A stretch of 64,000 nt of DNA from Ophiura sarsii. Lineage: Eukaryota; Echinodermata; Ophiuroidea; Amphilepidida; Ophiuridae. Numbering within the stretch: the first letter of the stretch is position 1; each line of letters starts with the position of its first letter. This document shows, one piece after another, positions 20,343-33,549 of the stretch. Made by a program: the position numbers and the translations under genes. A model generated the notes under the pieces. It did not search any database. It was not told the origin of the DNA and was given only the letters and a program-made list of their open reading frames with translations. Location of the stretch: contig CM069449.1 in the NCBI GenBank assembly GCA_035610835.1, positions 40,345,098 to 40,409,097 of the forward strand, given 5' to 3'.

Positions 20343-21715
20343 CTAATAACAAAGGTATTTTGGATTTGAAAAGAAAGGGTTTGTATACAGGGCGTCGGAA
20401 AAAAATTACAACAAACCTACCTTTCAATGATCGAAACTTCACACAATAAGTATCAACATTTAGTAAACGATTTTGGTTGAGCAATTATGAATCATGTAAT
20501 GTATCTCCAGCCAAGTGTTGAGATTGTGTATGTTGTCCGAAGAATTATTCTATTGCACCACACCTCATTAATGTTCATGAACTAAACCAGGTATATCCCT
20601 TGTGAATATTAATGACTATTTCCCTACAAAAGACATCGTAGTGAATGAAACAAATACTACTATCAGGTAATAGTGCTATTTCTCATTGTATACTGGCAAT
20701 GGGCTTGTCACCATTAATCCTTCGGATAGTACTTGTATTCGGTCACATGGCTTAAATTGATTGTGTGATAAAGAGCGAGTAACAAAAATTGTACTCAAAG
20801 TAAAATAAATATTTCAAATATTTTTCACCAAAATATGAAGGCAATCAATGCTTGAATCAATAGCTGCACTTATTTACTGTTATCAGTAAAAGAATCACAA
20901 CATTTCATGTTACCGTTATCCAGTTATGACTCTTTTTTCTGAAGCATTTTGAGACCGAACAAAATAATTATTGAGTATTGTACTCAATGACGCATAATAT
21001 GTATGATTAAGTGGCTACATGCATGAGACACAATAGCTAATTAATAAGACAAAACATTTGAGAAATAGTTGCACAGATTTTTAGAAATGATATCCCAAAG
21101 TTAAGAACAGGTTTTTTTCATATGGTCGAATCCAACGAAAAGTGTACACGTGATGTTCAGGCCTATAATAAAATAATCTATATCTTGACTATTTTATTTT
21201 TGTGTTATACGTATCCGCCTCGATGAGACGCTTCGCGCCATATATAATATGACTAACTTCTATGCACAATTGGGCGTATGCGAGCAATAAACCTGCTATT
21301 TTCACCCTTTTTACAAAATAGTTGTTAAAGGGGCGTGTACATCTCAAGTGTTTGTCCTGGACAAAAATCACATGACTCCCTACGTATCTGAGTCTCCGTG
21401 TTTCCATGTAATAATACCCATGGTGCAATAGATTTGCCGCGCCGAATTCCAATCGAAAAAACGTAATGGCCAACATTTTATGTACGAACGAAATACTAAG
21501 GTGTCTAGAATCGTTTCGAAAAGTAGTGTTATGCATTATAATGAAATCAGAATTACAATCTCCTTCAGCATATAATCAACTTTTGGGCGATAATCCTATG
21601 TTAAAAACGCACAACAATCGAAATATAAAGCATTTTAGCCCGCATTTTTGCCCCGATTTATGTGATATTCGTATTTTGAACTTTATGTATTTTATTTTCT
21701 AAATATCTATGTGTA

Positions 21716-21788
21716 GTCTTCATTAGCTCAGTCGGCAAAGCGCCGGCTTCATAATCATGAGGTCAGTGGTTCGAATCCTAGGATTGTT
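21716..21788 (+). pseudogene. tRNA-like relic
   Basis: An A-box-like TTAGCTCAGTCGGCAAAGCG, a CTTCATAATC loop (CAT anticodon position) and the B box GGTTCGAATCC are present. Anticodon, T and acceptor stems do not pair well, so it is a tRNA-derived repeat or pseudogene rather than a functional tRNA. Confidence 0.45.
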
Positions 21789-22195
21789 ATACTTTTTTCT
21801 GTTTGTTATTTACACTTATTTTTAGAAATTGACAGGATTGCATATCGTTCGCAATCTTTATTGAATGTTGAATGATATTTTTTTCTTCTTTTGCAATTTC
21901 ACTGCGATAAAGAATACCCTATAAATATATTGTGTTGACTATTCCGTTCAATTGAACTATGGAGACCCTAGCTAGTCTATCAATGAACATGATTTACAAA
22001 GGCCAATTGTTATGTAAATAAGAAGCCAATCGCTAATATGTCCTTGAATCGATTTTCTTATTTCCTATACGACCGATATTTGTATTTGCTGATTTGCTCC
22101 AAACTTTAAAAAAAAAAGAGAGTGGTACCTTCAAAAATACGTTACGCGGTTCACGGCTTTCACGGCCTGGTGTGAGCGACTGTATTTTGGCGTGG

Positions 22196-22260
22196 ATTTG
22201 ATACCGTGCTCAGTGGCGAACCCAGGGGTCCAGGGGCCGGTGCCCCCTGACATATCCCCG
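22196..22260 (+). repeat. Dispersed repeat end (GTGGCGAACCCAGG type)
   Basis: TCAGTGGCGAACCCAGGGGT followed by GGTGCCCCCTGAC resembles the widespread GTGGCGTAGCCAGG...CCCCCTGAC repeat end found in many invertebrate genomes. Related CTGACCCCTGTC words follow at 22451 and 22830. Confidence 0.4.
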
Positions 22261-22665
22261 TCGGTAAACTTGAGCTTCCGTCGGTACAGTCAGATGCCAA
22301 CGTTGAGTGAGTCTATTGTATACGAAGAGAAGCGGATGTCGATATCGTGCAATTCAATTTATGCCAAAATGTCAGCCTTATACAATGACAACATTAAGGC
22401 ATTTAAATGTGGTTCAACGTCATGTGACTAGGGGGATATTTCCGGTGGCACTGACCCCTGTCTCATTAAAAGCTTTAAATTAATAACCTTCCACGATCAT
22501 CAATTTATTGCTCTTTACATTGAATCCAAACCTAGCTTGCAGCGACACCGTTTTCACATTTAAAATACAATTTAGAAACTGGGTTCAATTTGGCTACATT
22601 TCGTCAAATACTCAATAGTTCACCACTAGTTCATTATTATAGAGAACACATAGACACGTCAGTAA

Positions 22666-22747
22666 GTAGTTATGGCCGAGCGGTTACGAATATGGACTAG
22701 TAATCTAATAGATTCTCCCCTCCTCGGTTCGAATCCTGCTGAATACC
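22666..22747 (+). pseudogene. Serine-tRNA-like relic with long variable arm
   Basis: The acceptor strands GTAGTTA and TGAATAC pair with one mismatch. TGGCCGAGCGGTTA matches the Ser-type D arm. The loop CTAGTAA sits where Ser tRNAs have CTGCTAA. A variable arm and the B box GGTTCGAATCC follow. The T stem is degenerate and the anticodon position reads AGT, so it is most likely a pseudogene or a tRNA-derived repeat. Confidence 0.5.
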
Positions 22748-23139
22748 ATTTTTTAGAAAAAACGATTTAGTCTCTGTGTGTTGGAAAATGGCGTATATTT
22801 TTACCGTAGGTGAATAAAAGTCGTGGCCCTGACCCCTGTCCAAAAATGTATTACAAATAAATATATTTTTGATCAAGTTTAATACGTTAGGAACATTTCT
22901 TGTGCATAAAGTTTTTGCTATGACGTCTAAAAATCATCAAAAATACGATGTTTACGATCGCATTGAAAATGCATCTTTATCGACTCAAAGATAGTAACAA
23001 AAATCGTGTTTTTTATTAAATCGGAAATGACATCTTACATAAATAGGACTTCCCCTTCAAAATGAGCCTAAGATGATCAAAAATTGATGGAGGCAATCCC
23101 TTCACAATCGCGAGTTGTAAATGATCCGATTTCTATTTG

Positions 23140-24440
23140 TTATATTAGTCGAGAAACGACTAATATACTGTATTCATCCTGTTTCTTATATTAGTCGAGA
23201 AACGACTAATATACTGTATTCGTCCTGTTTCTTTCTTCTTCTTTATATTAGTCGAGAAACGACTAATATACTGTATTCTAGCTGTTTCTTATATTAGTCG
23301 AGAAACGACTAATATACTGTATTCTAGCTGTTTCTTTCTTATATTAGTCGAGAAACGACTAATATACTGTATTCTACCTGTTTCTTTCTTCTTTCTTCTT
23401 CTTCTTTCTTCTTCCGCCATGGGACCTATAGCTCCGTAACCATTGAGCCGATTTTGACCATATTTGGTCATAAGTACCCTTATGTGCACCACTACTCAGG
23501 TTGTAAAGCATAAGGGGTCAAAGGTCACACAAGGGTAACTAGGGGTCAAAACGTGATTTTCACTTAAAACGCATTTGCAATTTATTGAAATGACCTAGGA
23601 TCGTGAGAATTGGCCAACATATTCCTTTTGACCGTACGCATATATATTAGTTCGGTTTTTTAAATCGAAAAATGTTTGGGGTTACTAGGGGTCAAAATGT
23701 AAATTGTTACTCCATTCACTCAAAACCCTACTTGTCCGAGGGAAAATGACTGATGATACTCAGAATTAGTCAAAAGATTCCTTGGATCCATGTACATATA
23801 GGGTGCTTCTCCACTAAAAGTGAAATGTCAAACGGGGTCACTAGGGGTCATTGAACTTTACAAGGGGAAAATATAAGGCATGCTCCGATTTTGACCGAGT
23901 TTCTTTTATTTTGTGGGCATTGATGAGACAAGAACAAAAGTCAATCATACCGTTAAGGTCAAAGGTCAAGAAAAGGTCCCTAGGGATCAAAATGTACATT
24001 TTCACTCCGCGCACTCAAAATACTACTTGTCCGAGACGAAATGACCGATGATTGTCAGAATTTGTCAAAAGATTCCTCTTATCCATGTTCATATAGGGTG
24101 CTTCTCCATTAAAAGTGACATGTCAAACGGGGTCACTAGGGGTCATTGAACTATACAGGTGTAAAACTGAAGACATGCTCTGATTTTGACCGGACTACTT
24201 TATTCTTGTGCGCATTGATAAGCCAAGAAAAAAAGTCAATTATAAGTTTGGGGTCAAAGGTAAAGAAAAGGTCATTAGGGTTCAAAATGTATTTTTTAAC
24301 TACTTCAGGGCTGAAATTTATAAAAACAATTATCAAATATAGTACAACTTAAGGTTATTGCCCTTTGACAACATATAGCAAGGTCAAAGGTCAAAGCCCT
24401 CGACTAATATCCGTGATCTAAGATCACAATTATCTCTAGT
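23140..24440 (+). repeat. Array unit 1 (type A) with five stacked 5' palindromes
   Basis: This is the first unit of the array. It starts with five copies (23141, 23187, 23244, 23290, 23340) of a palindromic module: arms ATATTAGTCG and CGACTAATAT around AGAAA, then ACTGTATTC and CCTGTTTCTT. A TTC/TTTC microsatellite follows, then the common body beginning GGGACCTATAGCTCCG. It ends with CGACTAATAT, hairpin GTGATCTAAGATCAC, AATTATCT and CTAGT at 24436-24440. Confidence 0.85.
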
Positions 24441-25509
24441 ATGTTTTTGTATTTGTACGACAAAAACAAGAAATCTTCTTTCTTCCGTCATGGGACCTAT
24501 AGCTCCGCAACCATTGAGCCGATTTTGACCATATTTGGTCATAAGTACCCTTATGTGCACCACTACTCAGGTTGTAAAGCATAAGGGGTCAAAGGTCACA
24601 CAGGGGTCACTAGGGGTCAAAACGTGATTTTCACTTAAAACGCATTTGCAATTTAGTGAAATGACCTATGATCGTCAGAATTGGTCAACATATTCCTTTT
24701 GACCGTACGCATGTACAATAGTTCGGTTTTTTAAATCAACAAATATTTGGGGTCACTAGGGGTCAAAATGTTAATTTTACTCCATTCACTCAAAACCCTA
24801 CTTGTCCGAGGGAAAATGACTGATGATACTCAGATTTGGTCAAAAGATTCCTTGGATCAATGTACATATAGGGTGCTTCTACACTAAAAGTGACATGTCA
24901 AATGGGGTCACTAGGGGTCATTGAACTTTACAGGGGAAAATATAAGGCATGCTCCGATTTTGACCGGGTTTCCTTTATTTTGTGGGCATTGATGAGACAA
25001 GAACAAAAGTTAATCATAACGTTAAGGTCAAAGGTCAAAAAAAGGTCACTAGGGGTCAAAATGTACATATTCACTCCTCGCACTCAAAATACTACTTGTC
25101 CGAGAGAAAATGACCTATGACTGTCAGAATTAGTCAAAAGATTCCTCTTATCCATGTTCATATAGGGTGCTTCTCCACTAAAAGTGACATGTCACACGGG
25201 GTCACTAGAGGTCATTGAACTATACAAGTGAAAATCTTAAGACATGCCCCGATTTTGACGGAACTACTTTTTTCTTGCGCGCATTGATAAGCCAATAAAA
25301 ACGTCAATTATAAGTTTGGGGTCAAAGGTCAAGAAAAGGTCATTAGGGTTCAAAATGTATTTTTTTAACTACTTCAGGGCTGAAATTTATAAATACAATT
25401 ATCAAATATAGTACAACTTATGGTTATTGCCCTTTGACAACATATCGCAAGGTCAAAGGTCAAAGCCCTCGACTAATATCCGTGATCTAAGATCACAATT
25501 ATCTCTAGT
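24441..25509 (+). repeat. Array unit 2 (type A)
   Basis: It begins with the alternative 5' module ATGTTTTTGTATTTG...ACAAAAACAAGAAATC, which can also form a hairpin (GTTTTTGT with ACAAAAAC). It ends with the standard type A terminus and CTAGT at 25505-25509. It contains the clean DR1-DR5-DR4 half-site composite at 25025-25058. Confidence 0.85.
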
Positions 25510-26551
25510 TCTTCTTTCTTTCTTACGTCATGGGACCTATAGCTCCGTAACCATTCAGCCGATTTTGACCATATTTGGTCATAAGAACCCTTATGTGCAC
25601 CACTACTCAGGTTGTAAAGCATAAGGGGTCAAAGGTCACGCAAGGGTAACTAGGGGTCAAAACGTGATTTTCACTTAAAACGCATTTGCAATTTATTGAA
25701 ATGACCTAGGATCTTGAGAATTGGTCAACATATTCCTTTTGACCGTACGCATATATAATAGTTAGGTTTTTTAAATCGAAAAATGTTTGGGGTTACTAGG
25801 GGTCAAAATGTAAATTTTACTCCATTCACTCAAAACCCTACTTGTCCGAGGGAAAATGACTGATGATACTCAGAATTAGTCAAAAGATTCCTTGGATCTA
25901 TGTACATATAGGGTGCTTCTCCACTAAAAATGAAATGTCAAACATGGTCACTAGGGGTCATTGAACTTTACAGAGGGAAAATATAAGGCATGCTCCGATT
26001 TTGACCGGGTTTCTTTTATTTTGTGGGCATTGATGAGACAAGAACAAAAGTCAATCATACCGTTAAGGTCAAAGGTCAAAAAAAGGTCCCTAGGGGTCAA
26101 AATGTACATTTTCACTCTGCGCACTCAAAATACTACTTGTCCGAGACGAAATGACCGATGATTGTCAGAATTTGTCAAAAGATTCCTATTATCCATGTTC
26201 ATATAGGGTGCTTCTCCATTAAAAGTGACATGTCAAACGGGGTCACTAGGGGTCATTGAACTATACAGGTGTAAAACTGAAGACATGCTCTGATTTTGAC
26301 CGGACTACTTTATTCTTGTGCGCATTGATAAGCCAAGAAAAAAAGTCAATTATAAGTTTGGGGTCAAAGGTCATGAAAAGGTCATTAGGGTTCAAAATGT
26401 ATTTTTTTAACTACTTCAGGTCTGAAATTTATAAAAACAATTATCAAATATAGTACAACTTAAGGTTATTGCCCTTTGACAACATATAGCAAGGTCAAAG
26501 GTCAAAGCCCTCGACTAATATCCGTGATCTAAGATCACAATTATCTCTAGT
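25510..26551 (+). repeat. Array unit 3 (type A)
   Basis: It has no 5' palindrome: after CTAGT it goes straight into the TTC/TTTC microsatellite and the body. It has the standard type A end, with CTAG at 26547-26550. Confidence 0.85.
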
Positions 26552-27588
26552 TCTTTCTTTCTTTCTTTCTTTCTCCTGTCATAAGACCTATAGCTCCGTA
26601 ACCATTGAGCCGATTTTGACCATATTTGGTCATAAGTACCCTTATGTGCACCACTACTTAGGTTGTAAAGCATAAGGGGTCAAAGGTCACACAAAAATAA
26701 CTAGGGGTCAAAACGTGATTTTCACTTAAAACGCATTTGCAATTTATTGAAATGACCTAGGATCTTGAAAAATGGCCAACATATTCCTATATAATAGTTC
26801 GTTTTTTTAAATCGAAAAATGTTTGGGGTTACTAGGGGTCAAAATGTAAATTTTTACTTCATTCACTCAAAACCCTACTCGTCCGAGGGAAAATGACTGA
26901 TGATACTCAGAATTAGTCAAAAGATTCCTTGGATCCATGTACATATAGGGTGCTTCTCCACTAAAAGTGAAATGTCAAATGGGGTCACAAGGGGTCATTG
27001 AACTTTACAGGGGGAAAATATAAGGCATGCTCCGATTTTGACCGGGTTTCTTTTATTTTGTGGGCATTGATGAGACAAGAACAAAAGTCAATCATACCGT
27101 TAAGGTCAAAGGTCAGGAAAAGGTCGCTAGGGGTCAAAATGTACATTTTCACTCCGCGCACTCAAAATACTACTTGTCCGAGACGAAATGACCGATGATT
27201 GTCAGAATTTGTCAAAAGATTCCTCTTATCCATGTTCATATAGGGTGCTTCTCCATTAAAAGTGACATGTCAAACGGGGTCACTAGGGGTCATTGAACTA
27301 TACAGGTGTAAAACTGAAGACATGCTCTGATTTTGACCGGACTACATTTTTTCTTGTGCGCATTGATAAGCCAAGAAAAAAAGTAAATTATAAGTTTGGG
27401 GTCAAAGATCAAGAAAAGGTCATTAGGGTTCAAAATGTATTTTTTAACTACTTCAGGGCTGATATTTATAAAAACAATTATCAAATATAGTACAATTTAA
27501 GGTTATTGCCCTTTGACAACATATAGCAAGGTCGAAGGTCAAAGCCCTCGACTAATATCCGTGATCTAAGATCACAATTATCTCTAGT
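26552..27588 (+). repeat. Array unit 4 (type A)
   Basis: Microsatellite start (TTTC)n, body with a small deletion near 26790, and standard type A end at 27584-27588. Confidence 0.85.
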
Positions 27589-28659
27589 ATGTTTTTGTAT
27601 TTGTACGACAAAAACAAGAAATCTTCTTTCTTCCGTCATGAGACCTATAGCTCCGTACCCATTGACCCGATTTTGACCATATTTGGTCATAAGAACCCGT
27701 ATGTGCACCACTACTCAGGTTCTAAAGCATAAGGGGTCAAAGGTCACACAGGGGTCACTAGGGGTCAAAACGTGATTTTCACTTAAAACGCATTTGCAAT
27801 TTATTGAAATGACCTAGGATCGTGAGAATTGGCCAACATATTCCTTTTGACCGTACGCATATATAATAGTTTGGTTTTTTAAATCGAAAAAGGTTTGGGG
27901 TTACTAGGGGTCAAAATGTAAATTTTTACTCCATTCACTCAAAACCCTACTTGTCCGAGGAAAAATGACTGATGATACTCAGAATTAGTCAAAAGATTCC
28001 TTAGATCCATGTACATATAGGGTGCTTCTACACTAAAAGTGACATTTCAAACGGGGTCACTAGGGGTCATTGAACTATACAAATGTAAAACTGAAGACAT
28101 GCTCTGATTTTGACCGGACTACTTTTTTCTTGTGCGCATTGATAAGCCAAGAAAAAAAGTCAATCACAAGTTTGGGGTCAAAGGTCAAGAAAATGTCACT
28201 AGGGGTCAAAATGTAATTTTTCACGCCATTCACTCAAAATACTACTTGTCCGAGAGGAAATGACTGTTGATTGTCAGAATTGGTCAAAAGATTCCTCGTA
28301 TCAATGTTCATATAGGGTGCTCCTCCACTAAAAGTGACATGTCACACGGGGTCACTAGGAGTCATTGAACAATACAGGTGTAAAATTGAAGACATGCTCT
28401 GATTTTGACCGGACTACTTTTTTCTTGTGCGCATTGATAAGGCAAGAAAAAAGTCAATTATAACTTTGGGGTCAAAGGTCGAAAAACGGTCACAAGGGTT
28501 CAAAATGTATTTTTTTAACTACTTCAGGGCTGAAATTTATAAAAACAATTATCAAATACCGTACAACTTAAGGTTATTGCCCTTTGACAACATATAGCAA
28601 GGTCAAAGGTCAAAGCCCTCGACTAATATCCGTGATCTAAGATCACAATTATCTCTAGT
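27589..28659 (+). repeat. Array unit 5 (type A)
   Basis: It starts with the ATGTTTTTG hairpin module. The body has a different middle part from its neighbours (the CTCTGATTTTGACCGGACTAC subrepeat occurs twice, near 28100 and 28397). Type A end at 28655-28659. Confidence 0.85.
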
Positions 28660-29884
28660 TATATTAGTCGAGAAACGACTAATATACTGTATTCGTCCTG
28701 TTTCTTTCTTCTTTCTTTCTTTCTTTATATTAGTCGAGAAACGACTAATATACTGTATTCTAGCTGTTTCTTCTTCTTCTTTATATTAGTCGAGAAACGA
28801 CTAATATACTGTATTCTAGCTGTTTCTTCTTCTTCTTTCTTTCTTTCTTTCTTTCTCCTGTCATAAGGCCTATAGCTCCGTAACCATTGAGCCGATTTTG
28901 ACCATATTTGGTCATAAGTACCCTTATGTGCACCACTACTCAGGTTGTAAAGCATAAGGGGTCAAAGGTCACACAAGGGTAACTAGGGGCCAAAACGTGA
29001 TTTTCACTTAAAACGCATTTGCAATTTATTAAAATGACCTAGGATCTTGAGAATTGGCCAACATATTCCTTTTGACCGTACGCATGTATAATAGTTCGGT
29101 TTTTTAAATCGAAAAATGTTTGGGGTTACTAGGGGTCAAAATGTAAATTTTACTCCATTCACTCAAAACCCTACTTGTCCGAGGGAAAATGACTGATGAT
29201 ACTCAGAATTGGTCAAAAGATTCCTTGGATCCATGTACATATAGGGTGCTTCTCCACTAAAAATGAAATGTCAAACGGGGTCACTAGGGGTCATTGAACT
29301 TTACAGGGGGAAAATATATGGCATGCTCCGATTTTGACTGGTCTTCTTTTATTATGTGGGCATTGATGAGACAAGAACAAAAGTCAATCATACCATTAAG
29401 GTCAAAGGTCAAGAAAAGGTTCCTAGGGGTCAAAATGTACATTTTCACTCCGCGCACTCAAAATACTACTTGTCCGAGACGAAATGACCGATGATTGTCA
29501 GAATTTGTCAAAAGATTCCTCTTATCCATGTTCAAATAGGGTGCTTCTCCATTAAAAGTGACATGTCAAACGGGGTCACTAGGGGTCCTTGAACTATACA
29601 CGTGTAAAACTGAAGACATGCTCTGATTTTGACCGGACTACTTTTTTCTTGTGCGCATTGATAAGCCAAGAAAAAAAGTCAATTATAAGTTTGGGGTCAA
29701 AGGTAAAGAAAAGGTCATTAGGGTTCAAAATGTATTTTTTTAACTACTTCAGGGCTGAAATTTATAAAAACAATTATCACATATAGTACAACTTAAGGTT
29801 ATTGCCCTTTGACAACATATAGCAAGGTCAAAGGTCAAAGCCCTCGACTAATATCCGTGATCTAAGATCACAATTATCTCTAGT
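28660..29884 (+). repeat. Array unit 6 (type A) with three 5' palindromes
   Basis: ATATTAGTCG palindromes start at 28660, 28726 and 28782, each followed by TTC/TTTC stretches of different length. The body is nearly the same as unit 7, including the shared ATATATGGCATGCTCCG variant. Type A end at 29880-29884. Confidence 0.85.
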
Positions 29885-30931
29885 TCTTTCTTTCTTTCTT
29901 TCTCCTGTCATAAGGCCTATAGCTCCGTAACCATTGAGCCGATTTTGACCATATTTGGTCATAAGTACCCTTATGTGCACCACTACTCAGGTTGTAAAGC
30001 ATAAGGGGTCAAAGGTCACACAAGGGTAACTAGGGGCCAAAACGTGATTTTCACTTAAAACGCATTTGCAATTTATTGAAATGACCTAGGATCTTGAGAA
30101 TTGGCCAACATATTCCTTTTGACCGTACGCATGTATAATAGTTCGGTTTTTTAAATCGAAAAATGTTTGGGGTTACTAGGGGTCAAAATGTAAATTTTAC
30201 TCCATTCACTCAAAACCCTACTTGTCCGAGGGAAAATGACTGATGATACTCAGAATTGGTCAAAAGATTCCTTGGATCCATGTACATATAGGGTGCTTCT
30301 CCACTAAAAATGAAATGTCAAACGGGGTCACTAGGGGTCATTGAACTTTACAGGGGGAAAATATATGGCATGCTCCGATTTTGACTGGGTTTCTTTTATT
30401 ATGTGGGCATTGATGAGACAAGAACAAAAGTCAATCATACCATTAAGGTCAAAGGTTAAGAAAAGGTCCCTAGGGGTCAAAATGTACATTTTCACTCCGC
30501 GCACTCAAAATACTACTTGTCCGAGACGAAATGACCGATGATTGTCAGAATTTGTCAAAAGATTCCTCTTATCCATGTTCAAATAGGGTGCTTCTCCATT
30601 AAAAGTGACATGTCAAACGGGGTCACTAGGGGTCATTCAACTATACAGGTGTAAAACTGAAGACATGCTCTGATTTTGACTGGACTACTTTTTTCTTGTG
30701 CGCATTGATAAGCCAAGAAAAAAAGTCAATTATAAGTTTGGGGTCAAAGGTCAAGAAAAGGTCATTAGGGTTCAAAATGTATTTTTTTAACTACTTCAGG
30801 GCTGAAATTTATAAAAAAAATTATCACATATAGTACAACTTAAGGTTATTGCCCTTTGACAACATATAGCAAGGTCAAAGGTCAAAGCCCTCGACTAATA
30901 TCCGTGATCTAAGATCACAATTATCTCTAGT
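29885..30931 (+). repeat. Array unit 7 (type A)
   Basis: Microsatellite start. Shares rare variants with unit 6, so the two are recent duplicates. Type A end with CTAG at 30927-30930. Confidence 0.85.
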
Positions 30932-31981
30932 TCTTTCTTTCTTTCTTTCTTTCTTCCGTCATGGGACCTATAGCTCCGTAACCATTAGGCCGATTTTGAC
31001 CATATTTGGTCATAAGAACCCTTATGTGCACCACTACTCAGGTTGTAAAGCATAATGGGTCAAAGGTCACACAAGGGTAACTAGGGGTCAAAACGTGATT
31101 TTCACTTAAAACGAATTTGCAATTTATTGAAATGACCTAGGATCTTGAAAATTGGCCAACATATTCCTTTTGACCGTACGCATATATAATAGTTCGGTTT
31201 TTTAAATCGAAAAATGTTTGGGGTTACTAGGGGTCAAAATGTAAATTTTACTCCATTCACTCAAAACCCTACTTGTCCGAGGGAAAATGACTGATGATAC
31301 TCAGAATTAGTCAAAAGATTCCTTGGATCCATGTACATATAGGGTGCTTCTCCACTAAAAGTGAAATGTCAAAAGGGGTCACAAGGGGTCATTGAACTTT
31401 ACAGAGGGAAAATATAAGGCATGCTCCGATTTTGTCGGGGTTTCTTTTATTATGTGGGCATTGATGAGACAAGAACAAAAGGCAATCATACCGTTAAGGT
31501 CAAAGGTCAAAAAAAGGTCGCTAGGGGTCAAAATGTACATTTTCACTCAGCGCACTCAAAATACTACTTGTCCGAGACGAAATGACCGATGATTGTCAGA
31601 ATTTGTCAAAAGATTCCTCTTATCCATGTTCATATAGGGTGCTTCTCCATTAAAAGTGACATGTCAAACGGGGTCACTAGGGGTCATTGAACTATACAGG
31701 TGTAAAACTGAAGACATGCTCTGATTTTGACCGGACTACTTTTTTCTTGTGCGCATTGATAAGCCAAGAAAAAAAGTAAATTATAAGTTTGGGGTCAAAG
31801 GTCAAGAAAAGGTCATTAGGGTTCAAAATGTATTTTTTAACTACTTCAGGGCTGAAATTTATAAAAACAATTATCAATTATAGTACAACTTAAGGTTATT
31901 GCCCTTTGACAACATATAGCAAGGTCAAAGGTCAAAGCCCTCGACTAATATCCGTGATCTAAGATCACAATTATCTCTAGT
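30932..31981 (+). repeat. Array unit 8 (type A)
   Basis: Microsatellite start, standard body, type A end with CTAG at 31977-31980. Confidence 0.85.
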
Positions 31982-33060
31982 ATGTTTTTGTATTTGTACG
32001 ACAAAAACAGGAAATCTTTCTTTCTTCCGTCATGGGACCTATAGCTCCGTAACCATTGAGCCGATTTTGACCATATTTGGTCATAAGTACCCTTATGTGC
32101 ACCACTACTCAGGTTGTAAAGCATAAGGGGTCAAAGGTCACACAAGGGTAACTAGGGGTTAAACGTGATTTTCACTTAAAACGCATTTGAAATTTAGTGA
32201 AATGACCTAGGATCGTCAGAATTGGTCAACATATTCCTTTTGACCGTACGCATGTATAATAGTTCGGTTTTTAAAATCAAAAAATATTTGGGGTCCCTAG
32301 GGGTCAAAATGTAAATTTTTACTCCATTCACTCAAAACCCTACTTGTCCGAGGGAAAATGACTGATTATACTCAGAATTGGTCAAAAGAGTCCTTGGATC
32401 AATGTTCATATAGGGTGCTTCTACACTAAAAGTGACATGTCAAACGGGGTCACTAGGGGTCATTGAACTTTACAGGGGGAAAATATACGGCATGCTCCGA
32501 TTTTGACCGAGTTTCTTTTATTTTGTGGGCATTGATGAGACAAGAACAAAAGTCAATCATATCGTTAATGTCAAAGGTTAAGAAAAGGTCACTAGGTGTC
32601 AAAATGTAAATATTTACTCCTCGTTCTCAAAATACTACTTGTCCGAGAGAAAATGACTTATGATTGTCAGAATTAGTCATAAGATTCCTCTCATCCATGT
32701 TCATATAGGGTGCTTCTCCACTAAAAGTGACATGTCAAACAGGGTCACTAGGGGTCATTGAACTTTACAAGGGTAAAAGTTAAGACATGTTCTGATCTTG
32801 ACCGGTCATGGCTCATCTTGTAGGCATTGATGAGACAAGAAAAAAAGTCAATCATATTTTTGGGGTCAAAGGTCAAGAAAAGGTCACTAGGGGTCGAAAT
32901 GTACATTTTTACTCCATTAGGACCCCTAGTGACCTTTTCTTGACCTTTGACCCCCCCCCCCCCCCCCCAAAAAATGATTGACTTTTTTCTTGTCTCATCA
33001 ATGCCTACAAAATGAGCCATGACCGGTCAAAATGGGAGCAAGTCTTACATTTTACCCGGT
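31982..33060 (+). repeat. Array unit 9 ending in a foldback, without Helitron-like end
   Basis: It starts with the ATGTTTTTG module. From about 32790 the sequence folds back on itself: GGCATTGATGAGACAAGAAA...GGTCACTAGGGGTC is followed by its reverse complement (GACCCCTAGTGACC-type words) up to about 33060, with centre near 32915 and a poly-C run at 32950-32968. The unit therefore lacks the CTAGT terminus, and the array stops here. Confidence 0.8.
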
Positions 33061-33144
33061 GTGAATGAATTATCTGTCCTCTGGACGCATAATTCATTTT
33101 TAGTCGAACCTTGTTTAATATAGTCAACCCTGCTGGGTCCCTTA

Positions 33145-33222
33145 TATACTCCTCATATAGGTCTTATACCCATACCTTAACTACACAGAAATTGTCCAAT
33201 AAGACCTATATGAGGAGTATAT
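33145..33222. repeat. 78-bp palindrome 1 (CTCCTCATATAGGTCTTA)
   Basis: Arms ATACTCCTCATATAGGTCTT and AAGACCTATATGAGGAGTAT surround the spacer TACCTTAACTACACAGAAA. Confidence 0.8.
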
Positions 33223-33360
33223 TAAGGCTTGATCAAATTGCATTTCTTCAACCCAAAAACATTTGAAAACACAATTCAAGTTAAATAGTCGACACACTAA
33301 TATATTTCTCAAAAAGATCATAGCTTGTCTAGTATTAAGCATGTTAATAGTCGACACTCT

Positions 33361-33441
33361 ATTATGCTCCTCATATAGGTCTTAAATAGACATTTTTGTG
33401 TAGTTAACGTATAGGCGTAAGACCTATTTGAGGAGTATATA
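33361..33441. repeat. 78-bp palindrome 2
   Basis: Arms ATGCTCCTCATATAGGTCTT and AAGACCTATTTGAGGAGTAT. The spacer is in the opposite orientation to copy 1 (TGTGTAGTTAACGTATAGGCG). Confidence 0.8.
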
Positions 33442-33469
33442 AAGCTTGTTAGCGCTAGCCGACACTCTA

Positions 33470-33549
33470 TAATACTCCTCAAATAGGTCTTACGCCCATA
33501 CGTTAACTACACACAAATGTGCCTTTAAGACCTATATGAGGAGTATACT
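33470..33549. repeat. 78-bp palindrome 3
   Basis: Arms ATACTCCTCAAATAGGTCTT and AAGACCTATATGAGGAGTAT, spacer ACGCCCATACGTTAACTAC. Confidence 0.8.

Larger units (their letters stand above)
20343..23139. other. Region upstream of the discoidin exons, no exon recognised
   Basis: This region should contain, or lead to, the 5' exon(s) of the minus-strand receptor. No convincing signal-peptide exon with a phase 1 donor was found. It holds two tRNA-like relics and a repeat end near 22200. Confidence 0.5.

Noticed and set aside
21189..21536. 115-codon minus-strand open frame upstream of the discoidin exons
   Set aside because: No signal peptide, domain or convincing splice donor was found. Composition is like its surroundings.
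21716..21788. Functional tRNA-Met gene
   Set aside because: A and B boxes are present, but anticodon, T and acceptor stems do not pair.
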